From Sinonovacula constricta (Eukaryota > Mollusca > Bivalvia > Cardiida > Solecurtidae), in NCBI GenBank assembly GCA_007844125.1, contig CM017571.1:29935850-29999849 (forward strand): a DNA stretch of 64,000 bases, read 5' to 3'. Below the pieces are notes generated by a model that was not told the origin of the DNA, ran no database searches, and saw only the letters and a program-made list of their open reading frames with translations. The stretch's first letter is position 1; every line of letters begins with the position of its first letter. Of this stretch, positions 11,955 through 25,110 are shown piece by piece. A program made the position numbers and the translations under genes.

Positions 11955-12360
11955 TTTAGGGCATGAAGTACAAGGTCAAAACCCAAGGGCGTCATTTGGC
12001 GTTTGCATGAAGTAAATGGCGTAAACTAAATACTTTAAACTGCGTATGCATAAAGTACATGGTCAAAACCAAAAAAAGCGTTATACTGCGTATGCATGGA
12101 GTATAGGGTCAAAACAAAAAAGGCGTGATATGGCGTATGCATGGAGCAAATTGTGTCAACAAAGGCATTTTATCTTGTATGCATGAAGTAGAGGGTCAAA
12201 TTAAAAGGGGTTATATCGAGTATGCATGAAGTTAATGGTCTAAACCAAAAGGCGTGACATGGCGTATGCAAGAAGTAATTGGTTGAAGGTAAGGTATAGG
12301 TAATGTATTCCTTACATGTAAAGGACAAAACGGCGTGACAATGGGTTTGCATAATATAAT
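11955..12360. repeat. Diverged minisatellite, unit about 44 bp
   Basis: At least eight copies of a unit containing 'gcgtatgcatgaagta' and 'ggtcaaaaccaaaagg' recur at spacings of 42-46 bases (for example at 12005, 12048, 12094, 12139, 12181, 12224, 12268). It ends about 20 bases from the exon boundary at 12384. The minus-strand ORFs here are repeat artefacts. Confidence 0.8.
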
Positions 12361-12383
12361 GGGCAAATATAAAGAGCATGTAC

Positions 12384-13190
12384 CTAAAATCCAATTTTTA
12401 TCCTTGAGTCGCCAGTCCTTCCAGTCTGTCAAGGTCCCTTTCTTCTACGACTATTTTCGGTTTTTCTTCCTCAGTTTTATTTCCCTTGCCGACGCCGTCT
12501 AGTCGTCGGAAACCTGCTGATTCCCCTATACTTGGCAACTTGACCGGCAAACTCTTTGAAAGTACTGTTCCTTGCATCTGAACATCCTGTCGTCCGGTAG
12601 ATTGCGCTGCTGCCCGAGGAGATTCACCAGAAGCGTATTTTTCTCGGATTTCTTTCCTCTCAGAGACAAAAGACTCCGGATTGTTGCTGGGAGACGTGCT
12701 TCCATCCGGTCGTTGGTCCAGAAGAAATTCACTTGCCCGACGTCGCGGAGGCCGTTTAAAAGAAATCTTCGGGCCGTTTATTGACTCCTCCATCTTGTCT
12801 AGACGCATACGGATGTAAGATTTTAACTTGTTACCTTCTGTATGGCTTTCGTTGGCAGGAGAGTGAATGTCTAGTAATTCTTCAAACAACGATTGAGCAC
12901 TGACAGTTGACTGTTTTTCAAGAATCTTCGTCCATCGCCCGACAAGCAATTTCTTGTTTGTGTCGATTCGCGCCACATTGTAGATATTATCCTTTTTGTG
13001 GCGTTTAATTGTCTGGACCAGGTTAGTTTTCTCGGTTTTATTGTTCCGGAAAATACACTCTCCAGTCTTGCTCTTTGACATACTGATAGGCTCCCTTCAT
13101 TACCTTGAGGATATTCAAGGTTTTAGTTCTGCCTTCAGTTTTGACTCCATTGTCATAAAGATTCTCAACACACTTATCGTAGCGAACCAT
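12384..13190 (-). CDS. First seen exon of gene 2, with two apparent frame disruptions
   Basis: Three overlapping minus-strand frames look like one broken coding exon. A 50-codon ORF starts at ATG 13190 (begins MVRYDKCVENLYDNG) and stops at 13038. A 227-codon ORF covers 13081-12398 and is Lys/Arg/Ser-rich and disordered (PPRRRAS, SPSNNPES). Then the frame opening RLKDKNWIL runs into a donor (TTTTAG then GTACAT) at 12384. Only that last frame leaves the single base needed to join the 10930 exon. Removing one base near 13040 and adding one near 12420 would make a single continuous frame. Either the assembly has indels or the gene is degenerating. Alternatively the 13190 ORF is an upstream ORF. 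No known domain recognised. Confidence 0.5.
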
Positions 13191-13681
13191 GGTGTAATCT
13201 TTATTGTTTATTTTCTATTATCCTCTTAGATTTACAAAGATGTAGGAATATAGTGTTGTGTGTTCTAATCCAAATGTCCACGCGAGGAGCCGCAGTTAAC
13301 TTTAACACTGTTTAAATTGTTTGTACGAACATTATTCTCGCTTCAACAGAAAATAAATTGCACAGTGAAATTAAATATGATCATGTCTTTGTTTTCTATT
13401 GTATGTACATTTTAAACGTTTTATCTATTTTATTAAAGATTGAACTGAGTAAACCATTTCGCCTATAATTGGTAACTTCGAAGTCACCATTCACTGAATT
13501 CGCTTATATGTCTGAATTCACCAAGTTGTGTGTGTTTTTAGGCACGTATTTTTGATGTCTATTTTATTACAATACTCTTAGAATCTACCTGCCCTATGGT
13601 ATATAACTTATAAATTTATGCTGATAATATCACACATAAATATACAAACATTTTGCCTTAATCCTCGTCGCCAATTACCAA
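13191..13681. other. Intergenic gap between genes 2 and 3
   Basis: Holds the 3' flank of gene 3 on the minus strand. TTTATT (AATAAA on the minus strand) at about 13563-13568 is a plausible poly(A) signal. No coding sequence seen. Confidence 0.45.
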
Positions 13682-13804
13682 TTATGTCCACTCATGTAAT
13701 GCGGCCATTATTTTGTCAGCACGAAACATAAGCAACCGAACTTCTTTCAATGGTCGGTTGAAGTATTGTCCAAAAAGCTGCCTTTTGTTCATCGTGTCAT
13801 TCGC
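13682..13804 (-). CDS. Last exon of gene 3 (unrecognised)
   Basis: Minus-strand terminal exon with a clear acceptor (CTACTTTTCAG) just right of 13804, a frame open from the first base, and a TAA stop at 13682-13684. It encodes 40 residues beginning ANDTMNKRQLFGQYFNRPL and ending AALHEWT. The phase (0) agrees with the donor of the exon at 18313. It is too short to name and no domain is evident. Confidence 0.6.
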   Translation of the reverse strand, partial: ANDTMNKRQLFGQYFNRPLKEVRLLMFRADKIMAALHEWT

Positions 13805-15076
13805 CTGAAAAGTAGAGTGTTAGAAACATTTAAAAATAATTATACAAACCTAGCATTGTGTTACTTAACTTTTCTCATTCATTAAAATATCGGACATCAT
13901 TTTCTCTTTCATTCGCCTTCCACTATCGGTAGTAATTATATTGAAAACTTACCAGGTGTATGGAATAATACTAGGAGTAAGTTTGTATCTTGTATACATA
14001 GCAAGTATTTGGATAATCCCCAGAGCAAACTTCTTTACAAGAGAAAGTAAAATACTTCTCAGTGCTCTCCAAAAAGGATAATTACATGGTTAAACCTGGT
14101 GTAAAAAGTTGTGGCAAATTTTACTGATGGTTCATTATGTTCTGTTTGTATCCTGCTTACAAAAAATAAATTACCTTTTTTCATTTCTGTGAAAAACAAC
14201 ACCATTCAAATATTTAGACAAACGACAAACGACTAAACCAGGGGCACATCCCGCACCTACAGCACCCACATTTACTAAAAAAATATCCTTGCTTCATGCA
14301 GTCTTTATCTACTTTATGTTTCCCTTTGTTAACTCTTCATAAATATTATTATAACATGCACCATTGTCACATTTCACTTATTACAGCTTTAAGCTTTGTA
14401 AGTTTTCATGCTGAATAAGCAGATTGTATTGTATTGTATTGTATTGTATTTACAAAAATGTTAAAGCATCTGCTATTTTAAACACGCATGCAAACGCATG
14501 CACCCACGTATGCTGGAAATGTTGTTTATAAAACATCATATAATGTATTAAAAACGAATTGTTGAAGAAAGAAAACTGTAGGCCATGAAACAGTCCTGGG
14601 GCACAGCTGAGAAAAGTGAGCAAGGGGTCCAGGACAAAATATCACCCGGACAAAGTCTCTTACGTTCATTTTAGCTTAAGCGGACAACAATCATTTTCCC
14701 TAATATATCTCTGGAAGTTGTATTCCGATAAGAACATATTATGTGTAATTACGATTACTTTGTAATTAACTGTCCCAAACAAATAAAACATGTTGTAATA
14801 ATGTGGGAAATTTACTGGAGGGATTTTGCCCGTTTAAATGAGCAGGACCGTGGATGGCTTTTGCTGCTGCCCTTCTTGCCAACCGGTCTACGTTGGCGGT
14901 AGGTTAGTAAGCCACGTTGCACCTTTTAATTAGCTTAAATAATATTATATAATATATAATATTATCTGCGTTACGTACATGTATTGTCACTATGTTTATA
15001 CCGTATGCATAGCGTAAATGACTAAGTTACTGAAATGGCTTGCTGATATCAAATACAGAAAATGTCGTAGAATATT

Positions 15077-15115
<39 letters not shown>

Positions 15116-18100
15116 ACTATTGCAACATACTAGCATTCAATTAGGTAAAATAGTAATAACAGAGTTAGTTTTGTTAAATATGATGAAAATATGGATTCGG
15201 CCTTCTATATACTTTTAGTAGTAAACTTCAGGTGCGAGTACACTGAATTATTCTTATAAAGATGGCTAAATTGAAAATGGTGGCTAAGTTTAATATGTTT
15301 TGTTTTGTGTAAATAAGCGCACCCGCCAAGTTATACTTTAATTTGATTAAAACGCTGTCATAAACAAATCTATACGTTGTTTGTGTAATACACATGATAA
15401 AGAACCAAGTTTTTATTTGTATCCTGGATCTATAATCTGTGAATTACATAATTGTAACAAAAGAATCCGTGACAAACTAAAATATCAGCAATAATATTGT
15501 GCTTTACATTTCAAATAAATAAAAGAATACTTGAAAGGCAGTGATGCGATCCGTGAGTGGTAGAGAGAATTTCAGTGTTGCTGTTGTGTTGAAAATAAAA
15601 GAGAAAAATGAGATTAATCCTTATGCCATTGAAATTGCTGCGTTTACTTCAGTTAAACTCTACTTAAAATAGTAATTTTAATTAAACGAATTATTTACTG
15701 TTGCCACATGTCAACATTCAATAAATTTAGTCGTAAAAAAACCGTGTTTTTTATATTATGGACAAATGGATTCGTCCCTTAATCGGTTCGTCGACGATTT
15801 TGTGACGACATTCGTCTGAGTTGACGACGACGATTGACAGTTTTTCGTCGATGAAAAGAACTAAATGTACGTACGAGATGGTGACTGTAATATGTCACTT
15901 TGGAAATACATACTACATTAAACAAGAAAATAAATACCTAGGGCCATGGCGGAATTTCACGAGGTATTCCGAGGTATTCCGAGTGATCGATCTATAAATC
16001 ACAATTGATATAATATGGCTGGATGGAACTACGATTCAAAATCAATAACCTCAAAAATATGTGGATATATACTGGGCTTATTGTTTTGTAATGTTTGATC
16101 AAAACAGTTAAATATTGTTTTTCCATAGAACGCATTTAAAATAGATTTCCAGACAAATGAAATGGGCTTCTGTTTGAAGAAGTAATACACTATGTATTTA
16201 AACATTGCGGCATTGTGTAGTATGTTAGCCCATATTGAAAGAACTTGACATTCAGCAAATTGCTATCAATAAAATTAAAAGCAAAAAGTTGATGCACATT
16301 TTGCGCTGTGTAATTAAAACATAGCGACTTTTGTCAAAGCTTACATATTTTATTTATTTATGAATCCACCTTTGTTGACATACATGAGTAGACGGTACTA
16401 GACCAAACACAAATAGTTCAAATAAATCTCACATTTTCCGAATTTGTTGGCTCTTCCGAAATCGGAGAATTATAGTTTTCGGTTTTGCCCCTCTGCCTAA
16501 ACCCATTTTTATACAAACATAACAAACGGACCTGTCAAACTCTCATAGAGTGATGAGTCACCATAGTGCAAATATGAAGTGGACATTGAAGGTCAAAGGT
16601 CACTGCCATTTTTTTTTAAGGTGGAAAGACGGGTTTGATGAATAAAGGTTATGTTGGATTTTTTTATGAAACCGTAAAATGGTAGATTAAGTGTGCATGT
16701 ATATTCACTTTGTTGTAAAGGTCAAGGTCACGTTTCAATATCGTGCTTGCTATAAAATTTAGTAAGAATGAACATTAAGAGTGCCTTCTTTTTCAATTTG
16801 TACTGTCTGATAATAAAGGTAATACAAAAAGGATGCCCAATGATCTAAAGCAGAAAAAAATGTCGTCATATGTATTAATTGTATTTAATATAGACAAACT
16901 GTCAGGTATCACCCTCGGCGGAGATATCATTCAACGAAATTGATTGTTTCTCCACGAAAAGCTGAGAATCAATCGTATTCAGCCCCCATCCCCTGTATGC
17001 TTTATAAAATAAAACTTATTTCTAGTGATAACATTAATCAATGTAGTACTTGTTTAACGTTCAGGTTGTGTAGTTTCACCTTTGCCTCTTAATTAGGTGT
17101 CTGGTCAATATGGTGGCAGTTAAACTGAGGAGGTCGAGACTTCATTTCCTGTCTCGGACAATCTATTATTGACCGTCAGCAGGTCAAACTGACCAGGCAG
17201 ACTGTAAATCATCCGAAGATTCCGCAGTATGTACGGATTTATTTTATTTCAAGAAGGGCGGTAAATTGAACCACCAGTACCACTCCAAGTCCGGATGGAC
17301 GGTGTTCGCTTGAAGCAGACAAAGTGCTGCCGTCAACTTGATAACATCTGACTTATTTGATATCACACGTTATATTATAATAATCCATGTTATCCTGGCC
17401 AGGAAAATGCCAATCATTCACCTTTTCTTTGGCAGCACATTTATATTTTGCCTTCTCAACACAGTTTGATCAGCTTGTTCTGATTTTTTATAACCTTTGA
17501 CCACACGTTTGTATGTGCAGTGTGTATAAAAACTGTACAAGTGTAAATTAAAAAGAGCATAGACTACGACAAAATACATCTGGAGCATATATTTTCAAGA
17601 AAACATTCGCATCATTTTTTTGCCCTTTCCGTATTGAAAGTTAAATTGCCAAGGTGTTCCGAATATCACGAAGATTTAGGTAATAGATGGTAATCGATTT
17701 TTAGAAAAGTACCGATCGAGACACGTGACTTGAGAATGAGATTCTCATATCAGACATTGAAAGAGGTCACGTTTTCCTGTGACAGGTGATGATTACAACA
17801 GGACCCTTGTCACAACTAATCTCGTGACATAAACAGTCATTTGGTCAAGGGTGGCGAGTCTAAATGTGCACCGGAAGTAGAACGCCAGACTTAAAGTCTT
17901 TTTAATATTTTAAAGTAGATTCCTTTGCTTTGTCACTGCATTTGCTACTATTAAGATACAATCTGGTACATAACAAAGCTGAAACATCGTATAGTTTTGA
18001 AAATGCAAAATAAATGCACTCCTATGCTTAGTAATGGACTAATCCATTTAGACCGGAACTGATCATTTCATAAAAAATGTACGGGCACACTATACAGAAA

Positions 18101-18312
18101 TTACTGTGTATTTGTTCAGAGGACGATATTAACCACCTTCGCGACACATAACGTAACTTCGCCGACGCCCTGTTAATTAGATAATGCATTGGTCTTTCTC
18201 ACAATATATAATTATAGGTTTCCCAAACGAATCGGTTTGCTGTTTAACTGCTTCCAAAGTTGTGATATTTACAAAAGAGTAAAGAACAAATTAATTTAAT
18301 GTCATATGTAAC
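13805..18312. other. Large intron of gene 3
   Basis: AT-rich intron without detected exons. It contains a (GTATT)n run near 14425-14452, an AT palindrome near 14938-14966, a (CA)n run at 15079-15112, a CGTCG/GACGA-rich patch near 15785-15860, and a region near 16550-16730 with repeated 'aaggtcaaggtca'-like words that may be an old repeat. Confidence 0.45.
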
Positions 18313-18462
18313 CTGAAAGACTTCGTAGTAGGCAAACCGTTCTGTTCCAGATAGCGCAGTTTCCGCTGAGAGCAGTCTGTGTTGGGCCAGCACTATTATT
18401 TGCGGTTTCTCCAGCAATTCGTGTATACATTTAGTTACATTTGGTATACAATGTATACATGA
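18313..18462 (-). CDS. Internal exon of gene 3
   Basis: The frame is open across 150 bases between a candidate acceptor (CCAAATTTTAG, right of 18462) and a donor GTTACA at 18312, phase 0 at both ends. The peptide has clear coding character from CIHELLEKPQIIVLAQHRLL to FAYYEVFQ. The first 20 codons are a low-complexity TGTATACA-rich stretch, so the true acceptor could differ. Joined to 13804 it continues in frame. Function unknown, and further 5' exons were not found. Confidence 0.5.
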
Positions 18463-19489
18463 CTAAAATTTGGAATTCATATGTTACGGGTATTAAGGGG
18501 TTTAAACTAAACCTCACTGATGTATCGGAGTTTATCTGGTTATTGATATTCTTTATTTTACCAACTTTGATGACGCCCAGTGTTTGTATACACATTATCT
18601 TCATAAAGTTAGGGATAAATTTAACGGATTTAAAGATTAGCTCATGACCTTGGCGGCTGATAGCGACTTAAAGTCTTTAATGGCCCTGAAAATGTTCATT
18701 CCATACTTACTATGCACAAAATGAGCATATTTTGAAAATATATTTTTTAAGTTTTCTCCTAATAAATACAATATTTTGTACATTGGCATGTCTTTATACA
18801 GAGAGACAAAGTCATAAAACTTCATTTGTTTGTTTATCTTTGGTAAACAAAAACATTTCTCTTGTTGTTGTTTTTATAACCATGTACTGTAAAACTGTAT
18901 ATAAACTCTGACTTTTAGAGTAAAGTTTACAAATAACATACATGTATAATTATATACCAGTCGGTATTATACAATATTGTTGCATAGGTATTGGCATGTA
19001 TTGCATTTGTTCGCTATCATCATTGATATGAATTTTCTTCTTATTGTTGTTTCTGTAGATGCTTGGAGTTTCTTTAAAGCATTTGTCAGTTATACGAACA
19101 CGGCGTTTACATATGTGTTTTTATTTTATTCGTGGAACAACCCTCATTAAATACATGTCACTTGCCCTCGTAGAACAGTGCCATCTGTGAGCCATAGTCC
19201 CTAGGCCAGTCGAAATTGACATCCAATAATTACATGCCATTCGGACATGTACATGTAACATTTGGAGATTCACTGACTTGAAACACATTTTTACATGCAA
19301 GTTTGGTTTCAGAAACAACAACAACAAGGTCATTTTTAAGGCTTCTACTTTGTTATTGTTATTGTACTGTAATTGAAGGCACCAGCTGTTCAAGATCCAG
19401 AAAAAAACACCCGCTTGTCGGGCGACAAACTATGAATTTCACCTGTCCGTTCTTAATTTAATCGCCACGTGTGTTAATTTCGATGACTG
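18463..19489. other. No supported gene
   Basis: A 62-codon minus-strand ORF at 18637-18825 (starts MKFYDFVSLYKDMPM) is Lys/Phe/Tyr-rich. I recognise no family and its coding status is doubtful. The remainder is AT-rich sequence. Confidence 0.3.
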
Positions 19490-19700
19490 CTAGCTGAGTG
19501 GATGGTGTCGCCGACATGTAACCTCTTAAACCAACTCAGACGTGGGTTCGATGACTTTGTGTGGTGGTGTTTCAGCTGACCTGCAGAGCGCCAGTGGTTC
19601 AACCTAGAGATTTGTATAGGGTTTTCTGCCTCCACTGACAGCTAGACGTCGACTATGCGACCGCAACAACATCGCTGCAGTGTGTTTAAAAATAAATAAA
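19490..19700 (+). mobile_element. SINE family 1, degraded copy
   Basis: Body words 'ttcagctgacctgcagagcgccagtgg' and 'agctagacgtcg' match family 1, whose consensus reads 'cagctgacctgcggtgcgccggtgg' and 'agctggacgtcg'. The head is poorly preserved. Confidence 0.6.
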
Positions 19701-20502
19701 ACCAAAGCTAGGGAATGTCACAGCTTATACACGACTTAAAATGACCCGTTCTCAGGCCATCTCTTACGCAGTCGGTTCATTACATATACTCTGTACATAT
19801 ATAAAACGTATATTTCATACACCTATTCAATTTATTTCATCTCTCTTACTAATTATAAATGTGTGTCACGTGGAAACTTGTAATAAATACGATATTGGTA
19901 ATATTGCAGAATCTATTTTATTTCCTCTGTATTAAATTTGTATAATAACTAAAAACCTATATGTATAAATTTAAGTACCATCCTCCATTCACCTGTTAAC
20001 ATAGCTTTGCCTAAGTACACTGTTATCGTATTTCACATACTTTTTTTCTGTTTATATATGTTGAGAAAAAGCTGTAAAGTTTACGTCAATAAAACATATG
20101 TTCTGTTCTGTTCTGTCAAAGGCACACACTACTGTACGCCACGTGAATATGACGCCAAGTGAAACATCAGTAAGTATTTTGAAAGTGAAATTGTCAATTC
20201 GGCTACACACCTTGCACACATACCTTATTAAGTGGGATACAGATAGACTTATTTATATCAATAATTTTAATATTGTCAATTTATATTTTTGCGTGTTTTG
20301 AATCAACAGGTACGGTCTTTGTTAAAATTCGCATACATACCTGCCTTGAATAAAAAGTACAGAAAATAATATAATAGTATTTAGTATTTGCAAAATTGAA
20401 AACGCAATTTGTACAATAGGCACGACCCTCCAAAAAGGGGTAGATTTCAAACAAAACCCCTATTTAGTTATAGATAATTAGGTAACAAGTTTTGTTTTTG
20501 TT

Positions 20503-20729
20503 GTTTTGAAATACACCACAGCGACCAGTTATGTTCAAAGCGACGTCCAGCTATTTGGTGGAGAATGACCCCAAACAAATGTCTGAATAGAGCCACCGGC
20601 GCACCGCAAGACAGTTGGAAGACCTTCCCACATTAAGTCCTTCGCCCCGACTCGAACCCACACGGTGAGAGGCTAAGCAGTGATAGAAATTACAAATCGG
20701 CGACTCTGCCTCTACGCCAGAGGCTCCCC
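20503..20729 (-). mobile_element. SINE family 1, near-complete copy
   Basis: On the minus strand it begins with a tRNA-like head (box A-like 'tagaggcagagtcgccg', box B-like 'gggttcgagtcgggg'). The conserved body follows ('gaaggtcttccaactgtcttgcgg') and an A/T tail. The same architecture recurs more than a dozen times in this window. Confidence 0.85.
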
Positions 20730-20764
20730 TGAAACAAATTCTTTCAACTTATATTAATCCCCCT

Positions 20765-20944
20765 CAACTGCCCACTTCCTAGGTAGAAATAGGACTCAGG
20801 TACTGAGTACCCGGAGCAATGTGCAGTAAAAAGTCTTGCTCAAGGACTTACATCGAGTGGTCAGTTTCGGGCTTTGGGGTTCGAACCTGGGACAATCCGA
20901 TCCGGAGTCTAACGTCTTAACCACTAGACCACGGACGCCCAAGA
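20765..20944 (-). mobile_element. tRNA-derived SINE, third family
   Basis: The minus strand starts with a tRNA-like head (gggcgtccgtggtctagtgg as box A region, 'ggttcgaacccc' as box B). A non-tRNA body with a 'tgagcaagactttttactgc' block differs from families 1 and 2. Only one copy was seen. It abuts the SINE family 1 copy at 20503-20729. Confidence 0.75.
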
Positions 20945-21469
20945 TAGATGCCAGAGTAACCGTTCGTAACGCTGCGGTTCTCGAGAACGAAACGATCTAA
21001 TGCTTCACAATAACCAATTAACTAAGCATAATGTTATTTTTATCGTAAAACATACTTACGAGGAGCGTTCAGTACAAAAACTTAGAATTATTATCACAAA
21101 ACATCAAACGTGACAATCATTTAGACATGGCAAATCAAAGAGAATGCGATTACAACAATAATTAAAAATATTTAATAGATATACAGCATGATATCAAGTG
21201 AAACTAATTACTAACTGCATTTTCGCGGAGTTACGGCATACAACTACTTGGCTCAGATAAGATGGAGCACTAGTATGAACACGAGAATAGCGAAAATTAA
21301 TTTGAAATGCTTTTGAATCATGACAGTTAATTTAAAAATGAACTTACTGCCGCAATTCTATGTACATCACAAATACCGTAATAGGTTGTTATAAAAACGA
21401 AGTTCATTTTTTTCCGACAAAACAACAACAACAACAACAACAAACAAACAAACATCAAAAGCAGAGTGG

Positions 21470-21660
21470 TATAATGAATTATGTCGTCAACTCCTTAGTC
21501 CCTTATAAGCGTGGATTCGAGCCATGGTCGGGACGATGTGGGAAGGTTTTCTAGTTAACCTGCCGTGCGCCGGTGGTTCCAAGCAGATATAACTCCACCA
21601 ATAATTAGCTCAACGTCGCCAATATGACCTTAATGATGTTGGTGCGATGTAAAAAAAAAA
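21470..21660 (+). mobile_element. SINE family 1, copy with A-rich tail
   Basis: Partial head with a box B-like 'ggattcgagccat', body 'gatgtgggaaggttttctagttaacctgc', then an A-rich tail at about 21650-21672. It lies just downstream of a (CAA)n run at 21420-21452. Confidence 0.7.
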
Positions 21661-21672
21661 AGAAGAAAAAAA

Positions 21673-23431
21673 CAGACATTGTCAACAACAATCAAGATAT
21701 CCCCGAACTAAACATTTGATACAATTTCTCCACCGATAACAAATGTAAGTGTGCCAGTCTTGCCATGCTAAGGTCTAATGAATGTGTTCTTTACACACGA
21801 TTATACGTTTGGTGGGATTTTAGCATCTCTGGTGTTTAAGGCCGTTAACAAATAATTTTAAATAACAATTAAAGTCTTCTATCTTTCCAAGTAAGAAAAA
21901 TAGAGGTAACAAATAACATACCATGAATATTCATACAATAAGTAAATACTAAACCCTGATAGGCGTTAAAGTCCTTCTTAAATTGGCAGGAACTTCATGT
22001 CAACTATCAGAATGAATTGGTTTTGATCTTATTTAATGTCGATCATAAACTTCGGCTTAATGGAGGCTTTAGGCTCTCTTTAAATTTTATGTCGTGCGGC
22101 CATGGGAGATGGTTTTAACGAAAAACCTTGTCAGTTTCTCACTGTGCTGGCTCGAATCCCAGTTAAGGCGACACTATTAGATTAAAGAGACAATATTTAC
22201 TCGCATGGTAAAACATGCAATTGTGCAATAACTTAAAATAATCATATCCATTGTAAAATGTTAGCATCTATAGCAGATAAAACGACATTTTTCGACATTT
22301 GTATACAATGTTTTGCAGAAAAGAACTATTCATTAATTACAAAATGTTTTTAAATAACACCATAAAGTACTCTCTTTTGTTGTGAAATACAATCTAAAAT
22401 GTATTATAAAATATGATAAAATAACAAAATATGTGTTTTTATTTATACTGAAAGTGAAATATAAATTGTTTTATTTCTTAATCCAATTTCATTTAACTGC
22501 AAACAAAACAGTACAAATGTCTTTTAAATAAATATTGTTAAACATAAACATCTATATTCGTCCCTAGGGAACTCATAATGAAAACAAGAAATCTAGAAAA
22601 CAAGGAAAATTACATATCACCCCTTATGTCCACTTACACTGCAGAATAAGTTCAAATAGCATGTATCTTGTTGTGAAACGAGAAATATTCTATAAAACTT
22701 ACATAATTTGATTTTTAAATCCACACCAAAAATTCTACTGTATCATTCACTAGCCGATCTTCATATGATTTGTCTATCAGTGGACTACTTCAATCCACTA
22801 TACAACCATGGTTTACGTCTACTTGGTATCGACAAAAGGGAATCTATTGGTCACAATAGCCCCTGAAATACAGGATATTGGATCTCATTTACCATGGACT
22901 ATTTGGGCTAAAGTATCCCCCACTCTATTAAAACCTTCAGTTTGAAATTAAGGTTACACTAATTGGAAAAAGCCGTGATTTGATCCCTTATGTGCAATGT
23001 GAAAAATGCTTTCATGAACTTAATCAGTTTCCGTTTGCAGTGAATCGTGTTATTTTCGAACACGATTATTTTCATTGATTTTACATCAGTGTGTATTTTT
23101 ATTTCATTTGGTCATTTGAATGAAACTTAAGTTGTCATTTTGTTCTCTTTTTGGTAATTGCTCAAAAGTTTTTTTTTATATTGTGCGTTAGACAAGGAGG
23201 CCCTTCTTTGTTTATAAAAAAAGATTAAATGGTGGTTAATATGTCGCCAGCAAACCTTATAAAGTATTGAATGTTGAGCTTGGTGTTTTGATTAAGAATC
23301 GACATAAACACTAAACCTGCTAAGAAACAATTGATATTCAGCTGACCACAGTGCGTCGGTGGTTCTATTTCATACAATTGCATGAACCTTCTACCATCAG
23401 TAATTAGATAAACATTGTCATTGTTGTCAAT
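21673..23431. other. AT-rich stretch with SINE relics
   Basis: Weak family 1 SINE relics near 22090-22180 and 23338-23430. No gene seen. Confidence 0.4.
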
Positions 23432-23457
23432 ATGACCAAAATTGTGTCGGTAATAAT

Positions 23458-23485
23458 ATTAATACTACTACTACTACTACTACTG

Positions 23486-23533
<48 letters not shown>

Positions 23534-23585
23534 ATGTTGATGATGATTATTATGATGATAATGATGATGATGATGATGATGATGA

Positions 23586-23643
<58 letters not shown>

Positions 23644-23660
23644 GGATGATGGTAGTGGTG
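23458..23660. repeat. Compound CTA/CTG/ATG trinucleotide microsatellite
   Basis: Successive CTA, CTG and (TGA/ATG)n runs. Both-strand ORFs here (poly-Leu/Met/Asp or poly-Ile/His/Gln) are repeat artefacts. Confidence 0.95.
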
Positions 23661-24339
23661 ACGACGATTATAATTACTGACAAGTCATTAGCAAATTGTG
23701 TTGGTTCAGAACAGCCTACATCTAGCTTCAAGCTTTAAACCGTTTGCTGCCACGCCTTCTGTTTCCTGTGCATGAAAAGGCAGGAGACACGAGTAAACAA
23801 CCAAATATAGAGTTTGAAAATGTGCCAACCGAGCTGCAAAGAGCGCATAACATTTTTATGAAAAATTATAACAACAACCCCGATGTAGTCACGTTATTTC
23901 AAAAGATTTTTTGTTGCATTTTCTTCTTGTGACTAATTCACACACCTGAGATATAATCGCTAGTTGTAATTGCACTTGCTTTTAAACTGGTGAAACGAGA
24001 AGTATGATGTACTTTGTGCGTTGAGTTTGGTTACCCAATTCCTTTCTTATGTCAATATCGGGTGGCCCATTCAAATACGGTCGTCTAAGGATCAAACGCT
24101 CGTAAAAAGCGCATAATGGATACGGGAATTATTTGTAAAATTTGGCTCATTTGTCAAGGCGAAGATTTGTTAGATCGTGTCATTAGCGAGGAATTTGGTA
24201 AAAAAAGTAGATGTTTATTATGAGTGCCTGTATTTTTGCGCGCAGTTATAATACGTAAATCAAAACAGGTCAGTTAAGGATCGCAGTTGTATTGCCATTT
24301 TAAATAAGGTAAATAAGTCAGATTTTGGAAAATAAATAA

Positions 24340-24592
24340 GGTGTTGTTGTTGCTGCTGCTCATAATAATGGTGTTGATGATGACGATATTGATGATAGAA
24401 TACAAATTTCTTTAAAAAAACTATATATTGCCATTTTAAGTAAGGTAAATAGCCTTATTCTGATCTGGAAAATAAATAAGGTGATGTTTTTGCTGTTGTT
24501 GCTGCTGATGATGATGTTGATGATAACGATATTGATGACGACAATGGTTATGATGATGACGACGACGATGATGATGATGATGATAAAGAAAA
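24340..24592. repeat. Trinucleotide-rich low-complexity block
   Basis: Interrupted GTT/GCT/GAT/GAC units with an imperfect duplication: 'attttaa.taaggtaaata...tctggaaaataaataaggtg' occurs near 24297-24345 and again near 24432-24484. Confidence 0.75.
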
Positions 24593-24913
24593 ACGAAAAG
24601 ATAATCAGTCAATAATCAGACTGTCAATATCTTTCATTGAGTGGAAAGTATCCTACCTTAATTCACTTGAATTCATCAAACGAAGCTTATCTAATCTCTT
24701 GGATAATATTGAGACGTACTTCGAACCTTGACGAGTAAAGGTCAAACTACTTTTCCATGTCATCATGAACGGCACTGAGTGTTGTTGAGAGTTCTAACAG
24801 AAACAACTGTCATAAACTTTCCTTCCGGATTTGTGATCGCCTGCACGACTTGACCTTGTTTCACCTTGTTTGTAATTGTGGACTAGAAAACTGAAAATGG
24901 GTCTGTTTTGATT

Positions 24914-25110
24914 TAGTGAAGTACATCGCAGCGACCAATTATGGCCATTATAGTGAAGATACTAGACAAATGTCTGGACAGAACTACAGGCGCATCGCAG
25001 GTCAGTTGGAATACCTTCCCATAATAAGTCCTTCGCCCAGAAATGGACTAGAACAAACGCGGCCCAAAGTTAAGCAGAGTCGGCGACTCTACCACTACGC
25101 CACGGGCGCC
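24914..25110 (-). mobile_element. SINE family 1, near-complete copy
   Basis: Minus-strand head 'ggcgcccgtggcgtagtggt' followed by the family body and the tail 'ggtcgctgcgatgtactt'. Confidence 0.85.

Noticed and set aside
23432..23731. ORFs of poly-Leu/Met/Asp and poly-Ile/His/Gln
   Set aside because: They are direct translations of trinucleotide microsatellites, open on both strands with no coding sequence around them.
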